Assembly: GCF_003596335.1 (NCBI RefSeq)
Contig: NZ_QZCH01000005.1
Span: 84,963-148,962 of the forward strand
Reading direction: 5' to 3'
Length of the DNA stretch: 64,000 bases
Origin: Motilimonas pumila
GTDB lineage: Bacteria > Pseudomonadota > Gammaproteobacteria > Enterobacterales > CBDFNC01
The notes below the pieces were generated by a model. The model was given only the letters and a program-made list of their open reading frames with translations, was not told the DNA's origin and made no database searches. Position 1 is the first letter of the stretch, and each line of letters starts with the position of its first letter. Below are positions 30,740-39,563 of the stretch, one piece after another. A program made the position numbers and the translations under genes.

Positions 30740-31756
30740 ATGAAGCAGTATTTTCTAGTTTTTATTTCACTTTTAATGACATTTCAAGTCCATGCCTTAG
30801 AGGTGAAGGGGCTTTATCAAGCCGAGGTGGCACCCGCAGAATCTGAACTAGCAACTCAGCAAGCCGCATTTGCCAAAGTGCTGCTTAAACTCACAGGGTC
30901 GAACAGCGCATATGAGCAAGCTGACATTCAAGCTCTGTTACCACACGTTGCGCAATGGGTTGAAAAAACGGAGCAGGGCGAAGGTAGCCAAACTATTTTC
31001 TTTTCTGAAGAAAAAGTGCTGCAAGTTTTGCAGCAAATTGAGTTAGCGGTGTGGGGCTCTAATCGTCCCAACACTGTTTTTTGGTTTGTCGATGAACGCG
31101 GCGGGCAACGTGAGTTAGTGGCAGAATTACAACAACCTGAGTTGATGACGTCACTAAAACGGCAAGCACAACAGTTTGCACTGCCGATCACTTTACCATT
31201 ATTGGATCTGGATGACTTGATGCAAGTGAGCGCTGCGGATGTACGAGGTCGTTTTCTTCAACCTGTAGCAAATGCCAGTCAGCGCTATCAAGCCAATGGC
31301 TTTGTGATGGTGAGAATAATGGAAGATAAGGGTAACGTCACACTGAACTGGCAACTGGCGGGAGGCGCTATGTCGCAGCCCCATGGTTTAACTCAAGGCA
31401 GCAGCGAAGGCAAAACGGCCGTTCCTCAAATGGTTGCACAAATCAGCCAGTTTTATGCGGACAAATACGCCGTCGCAATTAGCAATGAGCCAATTACCAC
31501 AGACAATATGATTAGCGTGAAAGTGACTAATATTAAAGGTATGGCTGACGTGGTGAAAATTCAGCAATTTTTTAACGGTCTGACTGTGGTAAAACAGGCT
31601 AACACGCAATCGGTAACCGCCAATAGCATAGGCTTAAAGTTGCAGTTACAAGGGACTCGGGCCGCCTTAGAGCAAGCAATTGAGCTGGACTACCGGTTTC
31701 AGCCGGGTAATCAAGCCGGTAATACGTTGCATTTGGTCTGGTCTAAAGTGAACTAA
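30740..31756 (+). CDS. Exported DUF2066-domain protein
   Basis: The function is unknown. The ATG at 30740 has GGGAAAA just upstream and gives a signal peptide (MKQYFLVFISLLMTF, cleavage after VHA near residue 19). The upstream in-frame ATG at 30692 would bury this signal and was rejected. The family segment EVKGLYQAEV followed by QQAAFAKVLLKLTGSNSAY begins the mature protein, and the length is 338. DUF2066 genes commonly sit next to hda in gammaproteobacteria, as here, but no role has been shown. Confidence 0.85.
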   Translation: MKQYFLVFISLLMTFQVHALEVKGLYQAEVAPAESELATQQAAFAKVLLKLTGSNSAYEQADIQALLPHVAQWVEKTEQGEGSQTIFFSEEKVLQVLQQIELAVWGSNRPNTVFWFVDERGGQRELVAELQQPELMTSLKRQAQQFALPITLPLLDLDDLMQVSAADVRGRFLQPVANASQRYQANGFVMVRIMEDKGNVTLNWQLAGGAMSQPHGLTQGSSEGKTAVPQMVAQISQFYADKYAVAISNEPITTDNMISVKVTNIKGMADVVKIQQFFNGLTVVKQANTQSVTANSIGLKLQLQGTRAALEQAIELDYRFQPGNQAGNTLHLVWSKVN

Positions 31757-31773
31757 TCTCGCCTCTTTGACAG

Positions 31774-31801
31774 GGCGTTAAACGCGAAATTTAACGCCTT
31801 T
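31774..31801 (+). terminator. Terminator after the DUF2066 gene
   Basis: GGCGTTAAA (31774-31782) pairs perfectly with TTTAACGCC (31790-31798) around a 7-nt loop, followed by TTT. The T-run is short. Confidence 0.6.
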
Positions 31802-31859
31802 GCTCATTTATTTAGCCAGTGTTACACTGTGCAACATCTTCAGCTACTAAGTGGTATTT

Positions 31860-32582
31860 GTGGAACAACAAAACCCCTCTCAACTGTCCCTATCGGTGCA
31901 ATTACCTGACGATGAAACCTTTGCAAGTTTTTATCCTGGCGATAACGCGCAACTGTTAACTGCGCTGCGTAATGCGGGTTCAGGGCAAGGCGAGGAAGTC
32001 ATTTATTTGTGGGGCGCTCCGGGTAACGGCCGCTCACACCTTTTACACGCTACCTGTGCTGAAGCCAATGAGATTGGCCTTGCCGCTGCCTATGTGCCTT
32101 TGGATCTGATGAACATGATGGATCCTAGCATGTTAGATGGTATGGAAAACTTGCCACTGATTTGTATCGATTCGCTAGAATGCATAGCCGGCCATCCTGC
32201 TTGGCAACAGGCGTTATTCGATTTGTATAACCGCTGTATAGAGCTAAATGCTCAGCGTGATTTTGCGACCTGTATTTTATTTACCGCTGACAATACACCG
32301 AAAAACATTGGTATAGAATTAAACGACTTAGTTTCAAGGTTAGAGTGGGGCACTAATTACCGAATAACCCCATTAGATGATGAAGCTAAATTGGGTGCTC
32401 TGCAACTGAGGGCCCAGTTAAGAGGTTTTAAATTGCCGGTGGACGTGGGACGCTTCTTATTGAACCGGTTAAGCCGTGAAATGCGCACCTTATTAAAGAC
32501 ATTGGATCATCTAGACAGTGCTTCGATTGCTGCTCAGCGTAAATTAACCATCCCTTTTGTAAAAGAAATACTGGGCATTTAA
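31860..32582 (+). CDS. hda: DnaA inactivator Hda
   Basis: Hda, with the beta clamp, stimulates ATP hydrolysis by DnaA and so prevents over-initiation of replication. An N-terminal clamp-binding motif QLSLSVQL is followed by the DnaA-like AAA+ domain with a Walker A variant [11 protein letters not shown] near residue 52, and the C-terminus ([15 protein letters not shown]) matches E. coli. The start is GTG; 31860 has AAGTGG at 5-nt spacing, while GTG at 31851 is also possible and would add three residues. It has 240 residues. The gene lies near uraA-upp and yfgD, as in E. coli. Confidence 0.96.
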   Translation: MEQQNPSQLSLSVQLPDDETFASFYPGDNAQLLTALRNAGSGQGEEVIYLWGAPGNGRSHLLHATCAEANEIGLAAAYVPLDLMNMMDPSMLDGMENLPLICIDSLECIAGHPAWQQALFDLYNRCIELNAQRDFATCILFTADNTPKNIGIELNDLVSRLEWGTNYRITPLDDEAKLGALQLRAQLRGFKLPVDVGRFLLNRLSREMRTLLKTLDHLDSASIAAQRKLTIPFVKEILGI

Positions 32583-32593
32583 CCCAGTATTTT
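32567..32593. terminator. Bidirectional terminator between hda and the DUF2069 gene
   Basis: AATACTGGG (32567-32575) pairs with CCCAGTATT (32583-32591) with a 7-nt loop that contains the hda stop codon, followed by TTTT. On the minus strand it is followed by an A/T-rich T-run and serves the convergent gene. Confidence 0.7.
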
Positions 32594-32604
32594 CTGTAAC
32601 AAGA

Positions 32605-32991
32605 TTATTGCTTCGCTTTATTTTTAGGCTTTCTAATACTTAAACCTAACTCTCTACCACGATGTTTTGCGTAGTAGGCGCAGCCGCAAAAAAAGCAGAC
32701 AGCTAAGAAAAACTCACCAACCGCTAGCCAGCGCTCCGCAGGATCTGACACCATAATGGTTAAGCTATGCAAGAAGTACCACAAGCTTATAAAGCAGGTC
32801 CATGCGTAGGTGTAAGGGTTGCCTTTTAATAATCCACGTAATGGGAAAATAAGTGGAATTAACCAAATGCTTAATACAAACCAGGGATCAAGACCTAGAC
32901 TAGGCGGTGATAGCCATAGGTGCCACAAAGGAATATACAGCCATAAGCCAAAGTAGCCGAAGAGCGCTAGTTTTCTAAACTGCTGGGTCAT
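32605..32991 (-). CDS. DUF2069 inner-membrane protein
   Basis: The function is unknown. This small membrane protein of 128 residues has about four hydrophobic segments (residues 10-28, 35-52, 62-82, 88-105) and a basic C-terminal tail (RKPKNKAKQ). The sequence pattern, with PLIFPLRGLLKGNPYTYAW near residue 50, matches the DUF2069 family found in gammaproteobacteria. Its ATG overlaps the stop of yfgD by one base (TAATG), so the two are translationally coupled. Confidence 0.8.
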   Translation of the reverse strand: MTQQFRKLALFGYFGLWLYIPLWHLWLSPPSLGLDPWFVLSIWLIPLIFPLRGLLKGNPYTYAWTCFISLWYFLHSLTIMVSDPAERWLAVGEFFLAVCFFCGCAYYAKHRGRELGLSIRKPKNKAKQ

Positions 32992-33341
32992 TATAAAATT
33001 TCCAGCACTTGCTCAGGTGGTCGGCCGAGGGCGGCTTTACCGCTATTTAAGACGATCGGGCGCTCAATCAATTTAGGGTGATTACTCATGGCATCAAGTA
33101 ACATCGCTTCATCTGTCACATCTTTTAAGGCCAGCTCTTTGTAAAGTGTTTCTTTAGTACGCATAAGTTGGCGTGCAGAATCAAAGCCCAATTGCGCAAT
33201 AATGTGTTTTAACGTTGCCGCATCGGGTGGCGTTTGAAGGTATAACACTATTTCAGGCTGTAGACCTTGCTCTTCCAGCAAAGCGAGGGTTTGGCGGCTT
33301 TTAGAGCAACGCGGATTGTGATAAATACTGAGCTGTGACAT
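32991..33341 (-). CDS. yfgD: ArsC-family reductase YfgD
   Basis: This thioredoxin-fold protein of the arsenate reductase family has the catalytic cysteine at residue 12 in HNPRCSKSRQTLALL. The ERPIVLNSGKAALGRPPE segment near residue 90 carries the arginine of ArsC enzymes. The length is 116. No arsenic resistance gene lies nearby, so a role other than arsenate reduction is possible. In E. coli yfgD also lies beside hda. It is the first gene of a two-gene minus-strand operon with the DUF2069 gene. Confidence 0.88.
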   Translation of the reverse strand: MSQLSIYHNPRCSKSRQTLALLEEQGLQPEIVLYLQTPPDAATLKHIIAQLGFDSARQLMRTKETLYKELALKDVTDEAMLLDAMSNHPKLIERPIVLNSGKAALGRPPEQVLEIL

Positions 33342-33401
33342 GCTGACTCTCCATGGATGATTTCAGCACATTGTAACCAAAGCGAATAGAGTTTAGTAGT
33401 A

Positions 33402-33848
33402 ATGAAGAAATGGATACTCACCAGTTTACTGAGTGGCTTACTTATGGCCTGTAGTGAACCCCAATTACAAATACATGATGGCAACAAGGCCGCCTTGTCG
33501 GATTATCAGGGCCGTTGGTTACTGGTAAATTATTACGCCGACTGGTGTAAGCCTTGTATCAAAGAGTTACCGGCACTAGACGCCTTTGCCAAACAGCAAG
33601 ATAAGGTCGCAGTGCTGGCGATAAGTTACGATGATTTGAGTTTAGACAGGCTTAGGCAAAGTCATCAAAATAAGCAGGTGAGCTTCCCTTTTGCCAGCGT
33701 GATCTCGCATGACTTTCCACTACAGCGCCCAAAAGTACTGCCCACGACCTATTTGTTAGGCCCCAATCAAGAAGTGCAAGACGTATTGGTTGGCGAACAA
33801 ACCTTAACGTCTTTAAACCAAGTGATGGCTAAGCATGGAATTAACTAA
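33402..33848 (+). CDS. Thioredoxin-like lipoprotein (TlpA type)
   Basis: This is a 148-residue predicted lipoprotein: a short signal is followed by the lipobox LMAC with the lipidated cysteine at residue 17. The thioredoxin fold follows, with WCKPC (C49 and C52), YDDLSLDRL and a cis-proline segment KVLPTTYLLG near residue 115. It is probably a periplasmic thiol reductase or oxidase anchored in a membrane. Its stop overlaps the stop of the convergent bepA by 4 bp. It may act on disulfides in envelope proteins, but the partner is unknown. Confidence 0.85.
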   Translation: MKKWILTSLLSGLLMACSEPQLQIHDGNKAALSDYQGRWLLVNYYADWCKPCIKELPALDAFAKQQDKVAVLAISYDDLSLDRLRQSHQNKQVSFPFASVISHDFPLQRPKVLPTTYLLGPNQEVQDVLVGEQTLTSLNQVMAKHGIN

Positions 33849-35293
33849 GACCTAAGTGCATCCAATGAAGCTTGAGAGGTTTTATATTGTTCCACTTTGG
33901 CTTCGAGTCTCGCGCGTTCAAGCTTTGCGTCTGTCTCGGCGATGGCTATTTGCAGCTCTGAAATGGCCTTTTTAAAGTCGCCGTGCAGTGCTAAATACTC
34001 TGCTCTGGCATGATACGCTTTGCCCAACTGACCTCGGGCTTGATAAACCTTGATTGCCATTGACCATGCTAAGGCATGATTGGGGTATTCCCGTAAAAAA
34101 GGTGACAATACTTTGTGGGCTAAATCATAGTCTCCGGCTTCCATCGCGGCATTGATCAGGTTGATGGCAACCACTTGATTTTTAGGTTGCTGTTTATAAA
34201 AACCTTGTAACCTGTTAACAGCTTGCTGGTGGCGCTTTTGATATATGTCTAAATCAGTTTTGACATCGACATAAAATAAATTACGGCTGTCTGCCGCCAG
34301 CAATTGATCAATTATCACATCTGCTTGCGAGTATTTTTGTTGCTCCATCAAGGCCAAGGCTTGGCCATATAATGCCGCCTCTTTTAACGCGTAGCTTTTA
34401 TTTTTAAGCTGATTGCTAAAAAAGCTATGGCTGGCTTCTGCCGACATATTGGAATAACGTACTTCTATGCGAGCTTTAGAAAGCTGGAAAGGCAAACTCG
34501 GGGGCACGTTTCGAGGCTTGTATTGTGCCGCCCTTGCTCGTGATTCGGTGACGCGAGTGTCTGGAAGGGGGTGGGTCAGTAACATTTGTGGCGGTGTACT
34601 GACATAGCGGTATTTAGCCGCTAATTTGCCAAAAAAGTTCCCCATTTCCCGGGTATCAAAGCCACTGCGTTGCATGGTTTGTATGCCCAATCGATCGGCT
34701 TCAAATTCATGGGTGCGGGTAAAGTTAATATTCGATTGTAAATTTAGCGCTAAGGTTGTTTGCAGGGCGGCAAGACCGGCTTCAGGAGAAACCAACGTTA
34801 ACAATAGTGCGCCCGCTAAAGCCGCCATATTCGCCGGGTTATTGCGCGCTTGACTTTCCATGATACGGGCTAGGTGACGCTGGGTAACGTGGGCAATTTC
34901 GTGAGCGACTACAGAAGCCAGCTGGCTTTCGTTATCTGCGTATAAAAACAAACCAGTGTGAATTTTGATATAGCCGCCGAAAAATGCCGCGGCATTGATA
35001 TCATTGTTTTGAATAATAAAAAAATTAAAAGGAAACCGCACTGAGTCGGCATTAGCTACCAATTTTTGGCCTAGGTCAATGACATAATTATTGAGCAGTG
35101 GATCGTCTAGGACGGGTAGCCCCCCTCGGGCCATCACGGAAAAAGCTTTGCCGTATTGCATTTCTTTTTCAATGGTTAACGCGCTAGCCCCAGCCGTGCC
35201 AATTTCGGGCAAGTTATTGGCGGCCAATGTGGCGCTGGAAAAAAAGCCACCCCAGGTCAGTAATAGCAAGAGTATGATTCGAATCTGACGCAC
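33845..35293 (-). CDS. bepA: Periplasmic metalloprotease/chaperone BepA
   Basis: BepA assists LptD maturation with its correct disulfides and degrades misassembled outer-membrane proteins. A signal peptide (residues 1-25), an M48 zinc protease domain with HEIAH at residues 131-135 and EFEADRLG near residue 195, and a C-terminal TPR region with repeated helical pairs (about residues 300-470) are visible. The length of 482 compares with 487 in E. coli. It is divergent from the TusA-like gene and perM, close to the E. coli order perM-bepA-yfgD-hda. Confidence 0.96.
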   Translation of the reverse strand: MRQIRIILLLLLTWGGFFSSATLAANNLPEIGTAGASALTIEKEMQYGKAFSVMARGGLPVLDDPLLNNYVIDLGQKLVANADSVRFPFNFFIIQNNDINAAAFFGGYIKIHTGLFLYADNESQLASVVAHEIAHVTQRHLARIMESQARNNPANMAALAGALLLTLVSPEAGLAALQTTLALNLQSNINFTRTHEFEADRLGIQTMQRSGFDTREMGNFFGKLAAKYRYVSTPPQMLLTHPLPDTRVTESRARAAQYKPRNVPPSLPFQLSKARIEVRYSNMSAEASHSFFSNQLKNKSYALKEAALYGQALALMEQQKYSQADVIIDQLLAADSRNLFYVDVKTDLDIYQKRHQQAVNRLQGFYKQQPKNQVVAINLINAAMEAGDYDLAHKVLSPFLREYPNHALAWSMAIKVYQARGQLGKAYHARAEYLALHGDFKKAISELQIAIAETDAKLERARLEAKVEQYKTSQASLDALRS

Positions 35294-35423
35294 GCACGCA
35301 TTCCTTGGTCTTTGATAGGGCCAGCATAAACTTTGTCTATAAGGGTCGCAAGTGATTCCCTTCTAGGAGCAGCCCTCACATAACGCATAGTGTTTGAATT
35401 ACACGCAAATTATAGGGATAATA

Positions 35424-35678
35424 GTGAGCATTATTACGACTTGGTGCCGCGACATTTTGGACATTTTAGATTGCCGCGATATGGTTTGCCCCATGCCTTT
35501 GATCACAATAAGGCAGTGGTTAGCGAGGCCTTCACAACATCCGGTTGCCTTACTTATGTTGGCTGATGCCAGCTCGAATCATGACATTCCACGTTACTTA
35601 AGCAAGCAGCAAGTGGTTTTCTCTGAACGCCCAGCGCCAAGCACTGAGCATCATTATTTAGTACATAAACCTCATTAA
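35424..35678 (+). CDS. TusA-family sulfurtransferase-like protein
   Basis: This protein of about 84 residues begins with GTG preceded by AGGGA at 5 nt. The TusA-family signature DCRDMVCPMPLITIRQWL starts near residue 16, with the candidate active cysteine at 22. The remainder has a typical small beta-alpha fold and an unusual tail (PAPSTEHHYLVHKPH). An in-frame TTG at 35394 would add ten residues. It is probably not the tRNA thiolation TusA itself. It lies 16 bp before perM and shares its strand. Confidence 0.75.
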   Translation: MSIITTWCRDILDILDCRDMVCPMPLITIRQWLARPSQHPVALLMLADASSNHDIPRYLSKQQVVFSERPAPSTEHHYLVHKPH

Positions 35679-35694
35679 AGGATAAAGCGTTATC

Positions 35695-36768
35695 ATGATA
35701 GACCTCTTTTCTAAGTGGTATAAAGATAGGTTTTCCGATCCCGACGCAGTCACCTTGTCGGTACTCTTGTTATTTGGCTTTGGCTTAATCTATTTTTTTG
35801 GCGCGCTATTGGCGCCGCTACTTGCAGCGATTGTGATTGCTTACCTGCTCGATTGGCCCGTAAATCGGCTGCAACGATTAGGCCTTAATCGTACCGGAGC
35901 CACCGTAATTGTCGTCACCTTGTTTATTTCATTGGCAGTGTTGGCATTACTTGGTTTGCTACCCACGGTATTTAAGCAGGGCTCAAATTTAGTGCGCGAT
36001 TTACCGTCTATGTTGAACCAGAGTCAGTCATATCTATTGACGTTACCGGACAAATACCCTGAAGCGATTGACTCTGAAATGGTCGCCAGTATTACCGATA
36101 ACATTCGCAACAAGGTTCTGGCTAGCGCAGAAGCAATCGTGTCGTTTTCTTTGGGGTCGCTGATTAACATTGCGGCGGTGCTTGTATATTGTATTTTAGT
36201 GCCTTTACTGGTGTTTTTTATGCTTAAAGACAAGCAGAGTTTGTCTTTAAGTGTAACCCGTTTGTTGCCAGAAAATCGTCAACTAGCAGCGCAGGTATGG
36301 ATTGAAATGAACGGTCAGATCATGAACTATATCCGTGGTAAAGCGGTAGAAATCCTGATTGTAGGCTCTGTCAGTTATGTCGTTTTTGCCGTGATGGATC
36401 TGCGTTACTCGGCTTTGCTAGCCGTGTTAGTCGGTTTATCGGTTTTAATTCCCTACATTGGCGCAGCTGCGGTAACAGTGCCTGTAGCGTTAGTGGCTAT
36501 GCTGCAATGGGGCTTTACCTCTGATTTTTGGTATCTCATGGTGGCGTACGGCATTATTCAAGCCTTAGACGGTAACGTGTTGGTGCCAGTGTTGTTTTCA
36601 GAGGCGGTTAACTTACACCCTGTGGCTATTATTGTGGCAGTATTGGTATTTGGTGGTATTTGGGGGTTTTGGGGCGTGTTTTTTGCGATTCCTTTGGCTA
36701 CCCTAGTGAAAGCCGTGATGAATGCTTGGCCCTCGGAGAAAGCTCAAACCGATCTGGCCTCAGAGTAA
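35695..36768 (+). CDS. perM: AI-2E family membrane protein PerM
   Basis: This inner-membrane protein of the AI-2E/PerM family has 357 residues. N-terminal membrane segments lie at residues 18-85, an exposed region at 85-145, and further membrane segments from 150 on. The conserved SVLIPYIGAAAVTVP and FGGIWGFWGVFFAIPLATLVKAV close the family fold. The transported substrate is not established. The position beside bepA matches E. coli perM-bepA, which supports the name. A TusA-like gene precedes it by 16 bp, and it is convergent with bcp across a hairpin. Confidence 0.9.
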   Translation: MIDLFSKWYKDRFSDPDAVTLSVLLLFGFGLIYFFGALLAPLLAAIVIAYLLDWPVNRLQRLGLNRTGATVIVVTLFISLAVLALLGLLPTVFKQGSNLVRDLPSMLNQSQSYLLTLPDKYPEAIDSEMVASITDNIRNKVLASAEAIVSFSLGSLINIAAVLVYCILVPLLVFFMLKDKQSLSLSVTRLLPENRQLAAQVWIEMNGQIMNYIRGKAVEILIVGSVSYVVFAVMDLRYSALLAVLVGLSVLIPYIGAAAVTVPVALVAMLQWGFTSDFWYLMVAYGIIQALDGNVLVPVLFSEAVNLHPVAIIVAVLVFGGIWGFWGVFFAIPLATLVKAVMNAWPSEKAQTDLASE

Positions 36769-36801
36769 AAAAATATCGCGCTGCAGTGACGACTGCAGCG
36801 C
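36769..36801 (-). terminator. Terminator between bcp and perM
   Basis: GCGCTGCAGT (36778-36787) and ACTGCAGCGC (36792-36801) form a perfect 10-bp stem with a GACG loop. The A-rich sequence at its left gives a T-run on the minus strand, so it mainly ends bcp; perM transcripts may also stop here. Confidence 0.8.
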
Positions 36802-36807
36802 TCTGCA

Positions 36808-37281
36808 CTATGCGCTCGCTTGGTCGAGGTAATCCATCACAACTTGATGATGTTCTTTGGTTTTAAACTTATTAAACACGTGTTCAATGACACCTTCTTC
36901 ATTAATGAGAAAGCTGATGCGGTGAATACCATCGTATTCTTTACCCATAAATTTCTTACGTCCCCAGACACCAAAAGCATCCGCGATTTGATGGTCTTCA
37001 TCTGACAATAGGTCAAAGTTTAATTGATCGCGCTCGATAAATTTGTGTAATCGTTTTGTGGCATCAGGACTGACGCCAAACACCACTAGATTATGCTGTT
37101 GCCATTGGGCTTGATGGTCGCGTAAACCGCATGCTTGAGTGGTGCAACCTGGGGTCATGGCTTTTGGGTAAAAGTAGGCCAATACTTTTTTACCTTTTAG
37201 GTCGGCAAGGTTAATGGTTTCATTATTTTGGTTTAGCAGGCTAAATACAGGCGCTTTATCACCGGCCACTAGGGTTTGCAT
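36808..37281 (-). CDS. bcp: Thioredoxin-dependent thiol peroxidase Bcp
   Basis: Bcp is an atypical 2-Cys peroxiredoxin that reduces hydroperoxides with thioredoxin. The peroxidatic and resolving cysteines are C46 and C51 in AMTPGCTTQACGLRD, and the length is 157. FGVSPDATKRLHKFIE and WGRKKFMGKEYDGIHRISFL complete the family pattern. It is divergent from dapA across 248 bp, in which I see no second gene; E. coli has gcvR between them. Confidence 0.97.
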   Translation of the reverse strand: MQTLVAGDKAPVFSLLNQNNETINLADLKGKKVLAYFYPKAMTPGCTTQACGLRDHQAQWQQHNLVVFGVSPDATKRLHKFIERDQLNFDLLSDEDHQIADAFGVWGRKKFMGKEYDGIHRISFLINEEGVIEHVFNKFKTKEHHQVVMDYLDQASA

Positions 37282-37529
37282 GTTTATTTTCCTTATTATT
37301 CACGGTGCCAATTAAACTGGCGTCAGCAGCGAAGAGTTTATCTTAATCTTATTAAAAGAATAATTTTAGCTTTAAAGTCGAGCAATTTTGTTATTTCTTG
37401 CTTAAATCGGTTAAAGTCTAACCGGCATACGAGTAAAGCTGTCTAATCGATCTCGAAACGGTAACAGAAGCTTGTTTTTAGGCAATGGGAAAAGTACCAT
37501 TATTCCCTTGATTATAAGGAGATGTAGAA

Positions 37530-38411
37530 ATGCTAGCCGGTAGTATAGTTGCTTTAATAACCCCAATGGACAGTGCAGGTGAAATTGATTATCAAGCACT
37601 GAAAAAACTGGTGGACTATCACGTTGCAGCGGGTACATCAGCAATAGTGTCTGTCGGTACCACGGGTGAGTCAGCCACCATCAACGTTGATGATCATGTC
37701 AAAGTGGTCATGAAAACGTTAGAGTTTGCTGCTGGTCGTATCCCAGTGATTGCGGGTAATGGCGCCAATTCTACCGCTGAGGCGATAGCGCTAAGTAAGT
37801 TATTCCAAAATACAGGTGTCGCTGCGGGTTTAAGCGTTACGCCGTATTACAACAAGCCGACCCAAGAAGGCTTGTACTTACACTACAAAACTATTGCTGA
37901 GTCCAGTGATTTACCACAGATCCTCTATAATGTACCAGGGCGTACCGCAGTAGACATGTTGCCAGAGACGGTCGCACGTTTGGCAAAGTTAGATAACATC
38001 ATAGGTATTAAAGAAGCCACAGGTGACCTACAGCGATTAGCAGACATTCAAGCATTAGTCAGTGATGACTTTGCTTTGTACAGCGGTGACGATGAAACCG
38101 GCCTAGACTTCTTATTACAAGGCGGCCACGGCGTCATTTCTGTGACCACCAACGTTGCCGCAAATGAAATGGCACAAATGTGTCAACACGCAGCGGCCAG
38201 CGAAGAAGCGCAAGCGCGAAGCATCAATGAAAAACTGTTACCTGTACACAATAAACTGTTTGTTGAAGCAAACCCTATTCCGGTTAAATGGGCTTGTCAG
38301 CGTCTAGGTTTGATCCAAAACGGTGATTTAAGGCTTCCATTAACTAGCCTTTCTGAGGCATTGCAACCTGAAGTTGAGTCTGCATTAAAGCAAGCAGGCC
38401 TCATTGATTAA
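37530..38411 (+). CDS. dapA: 4-hydroxy-tetrahydrodipicolinate synthase
   Basis: DapA condenses pyruvate and aspartate semialdehyde in the lysine and diaminopimelate pathway. [11 protein letters not shown] near residue 42, the catalytic tyrosine in [12 protein letters not shown] near residue 133, and the Schiff-base lysine in [11 protein letters not shown] near residue 161 are present. The length of 293 is normal. The ATG follows AAGGAG at 7-nt spacing. bamC follows after 9 bp, and dapE lies elsewhere in the window. Confidence 0.99.
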   Translation: MLAGSIVALITPMDSAGEIDYQALKKLVDYHVAAGTSAIVSVGTTGESATINVDDHVKVVMKTLEFAAGRIPVIAGNGANSTAEAIALSKLFQNTGVAAGLSVTPYYNKPTQEGLYLHYKTIAESSDLPQILYNVPGRTAVDMLPETVARLAKLDNIIGIKEATGDLQRLADIQALVSDDFALYSGDDETGLDFLLQGGHGVISVTTNVAANEMAQMCQHAAASEEAQARSINEKLLPVHNKLFVEANPIPVKWACQRLGLIQNGDLRLPLTSLSEALQPEVESALKQAGLID

Positions 38412-38420
38412 GGCGTATTA

Positions 38421-39503
38421 GTGTTGAATAAAAATCGTGTTCTTTTTAGTTCTCTGTTTATTGCTATCCTTGCCGGTTGTAGTAATCACGAAGACCGTAA
38501 ATTAGCTAACGGTGAGTTTGATTACCTAGAAGCAGAATTAGCGCAACCCATTTCTACACAAGGTATCGGTGAGTTAGCGCGCTCAAGCAGCTATGATATT
38601 CCGCCACTTGGAGCCAATGCGCCAGCCGATTACGTCGGGCAAGAAGTGGATGTACGCTCGCCAGTGCAAGTGTTACCAGTACTCGAAGGAACACGCGTTG
38701 ATGAAAGCGCTGAGCGTGTCACTGTGACCTTTACTTCTGTCGACCGCAGTAAAGTTGTCAGAGATGACGTATGGGCATTATTAACCGGGTTTTTAACTCA
38801 CTCCGGCGTCAATGTGGAAAGTCAAAACAAACCCAGCGGCGAGCTCAGCAGTGGTTGGTTTGAGTTTGAAGACAGTTACGGCGCATTTTGGAATAAAACC
38901 CGTTACAGCTCTAAAGAAAAGTATAAGTTTTCACTGAACAGCTCTGAGTCGTCGCGTGCAGCAAGTCTTGGCATCGAGCTATTGAGCATAGAAGAAACGG
39001 TAGACGGAGAGACGACTCGCACTGTGTCTGCTAAAGATAAAGTGCGTTATGAAAAAAGCATGATAAACCGTTTATTGGTTTATGGGCTTGATCGTAAAAA
39101 TAAAGCCACCTTAGCGGTTCAGTCGCAAGATAACCGAGTGCCCCTGGACCTTGGCTTTGACGACAATGACCAGTTAGCTTGGATTACGGGTGTTGATTAC
39201 GACAGAGTGTGGAATAAACTGCCAACGGCGCTGAAGAAACTTAACTTTACCTTGATTGAAAGTAACAAAGTATTGGGCAGTTATGAAGTGAGCTACAAGC
39301 GACCGAATTCTGATTTCTGGAGTCAGCAGCGTATACGTAAGTTTGACCTAAGAAAAGGCACCTACACTTTCCGCGTGGGCCAAAATAACAAAGGTGATAC
39401 GGTTATTACTGTGCTAGACAGTAATAAGAAACCATTGCCTAAACGTACTATGAGTGAACTGTACCTTAGTATCGTAGATTTAATGCAGCAGCACAGTCGC
39501 TAG
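38421..39503 (+). CDS. bamC: Outer membrane assembly lipoprotein BamC
   Basis: BamC is a lipoprotein of the BAM complex that binds BamD. A signal peptide with lipobox LAGC gives a lipidated cysteine near residue 20. An unstructured N-terminal stretch (about residues 25-95, Pro/Ala-rich) is followed by two helix-grip domains. The length is 360, and the start is GTG after AAGG. It is co-transcribed with dapA as in E. coli (dapA-bamC) and is followed by a strong terminator. With bamA, the window encodes two BAM components. Confidence 0.95.
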   Translation: MLNKNRVLFSSLFIAILAGCSNHEDRKLANGEFDYLEAELAQPISTQGIGELARSSSYDIPPLGANAPADYVGQEVDVRSPVQVLPVLEGTRVDESAERVTVTFTSVDRSKVVRDDVWALLTGFLTHSGVNVESQNKPSGELSSGWFEFEDSYGAFWNKTRYSSKEKYKFSLNSSESSRAASLGIELLSIEETVDGETTRTVSAKDKVRYEKSMINRLLVYGLDRKNKATLAVQSQDNRVPLDLGFDDNDQLAWITGVDYDRVWNKLPTALKKLNFTLIESNKVLGSYEVSYKRPNSDFWSQQRIRKFDLRKGTYTFRVGQNNKGDTVITVLDSNKKPLPKRTMSELYLSIVDLMQQHSR

Positions 39504-39517
39504 ACTGAAGCTTGCTT

Positions 39518-39540
39518 AAGGGCGCTTAGCGCCCTTTTTT
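39518..39540 (+). terminator. Intrinsic terminator after bamC
   Basis: GGGCGC (39520-39525) pairs with GCGCCC (39529-39534) around a TTA loop, flanked by AA/TT and followed by TTTTTT. It is a textbook intrinsic terminator. Confidence 0.9.
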
Positions 39541-39563
39541 CATGAAGAGGATAAAGCAGAGCC

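Noticed and set aside
37282..37529. A gcvR gene between bcp and dapA
   Set aside because: E. coli has one here, but no reading frame of suitable size or motif is present in the 248-bp gap.
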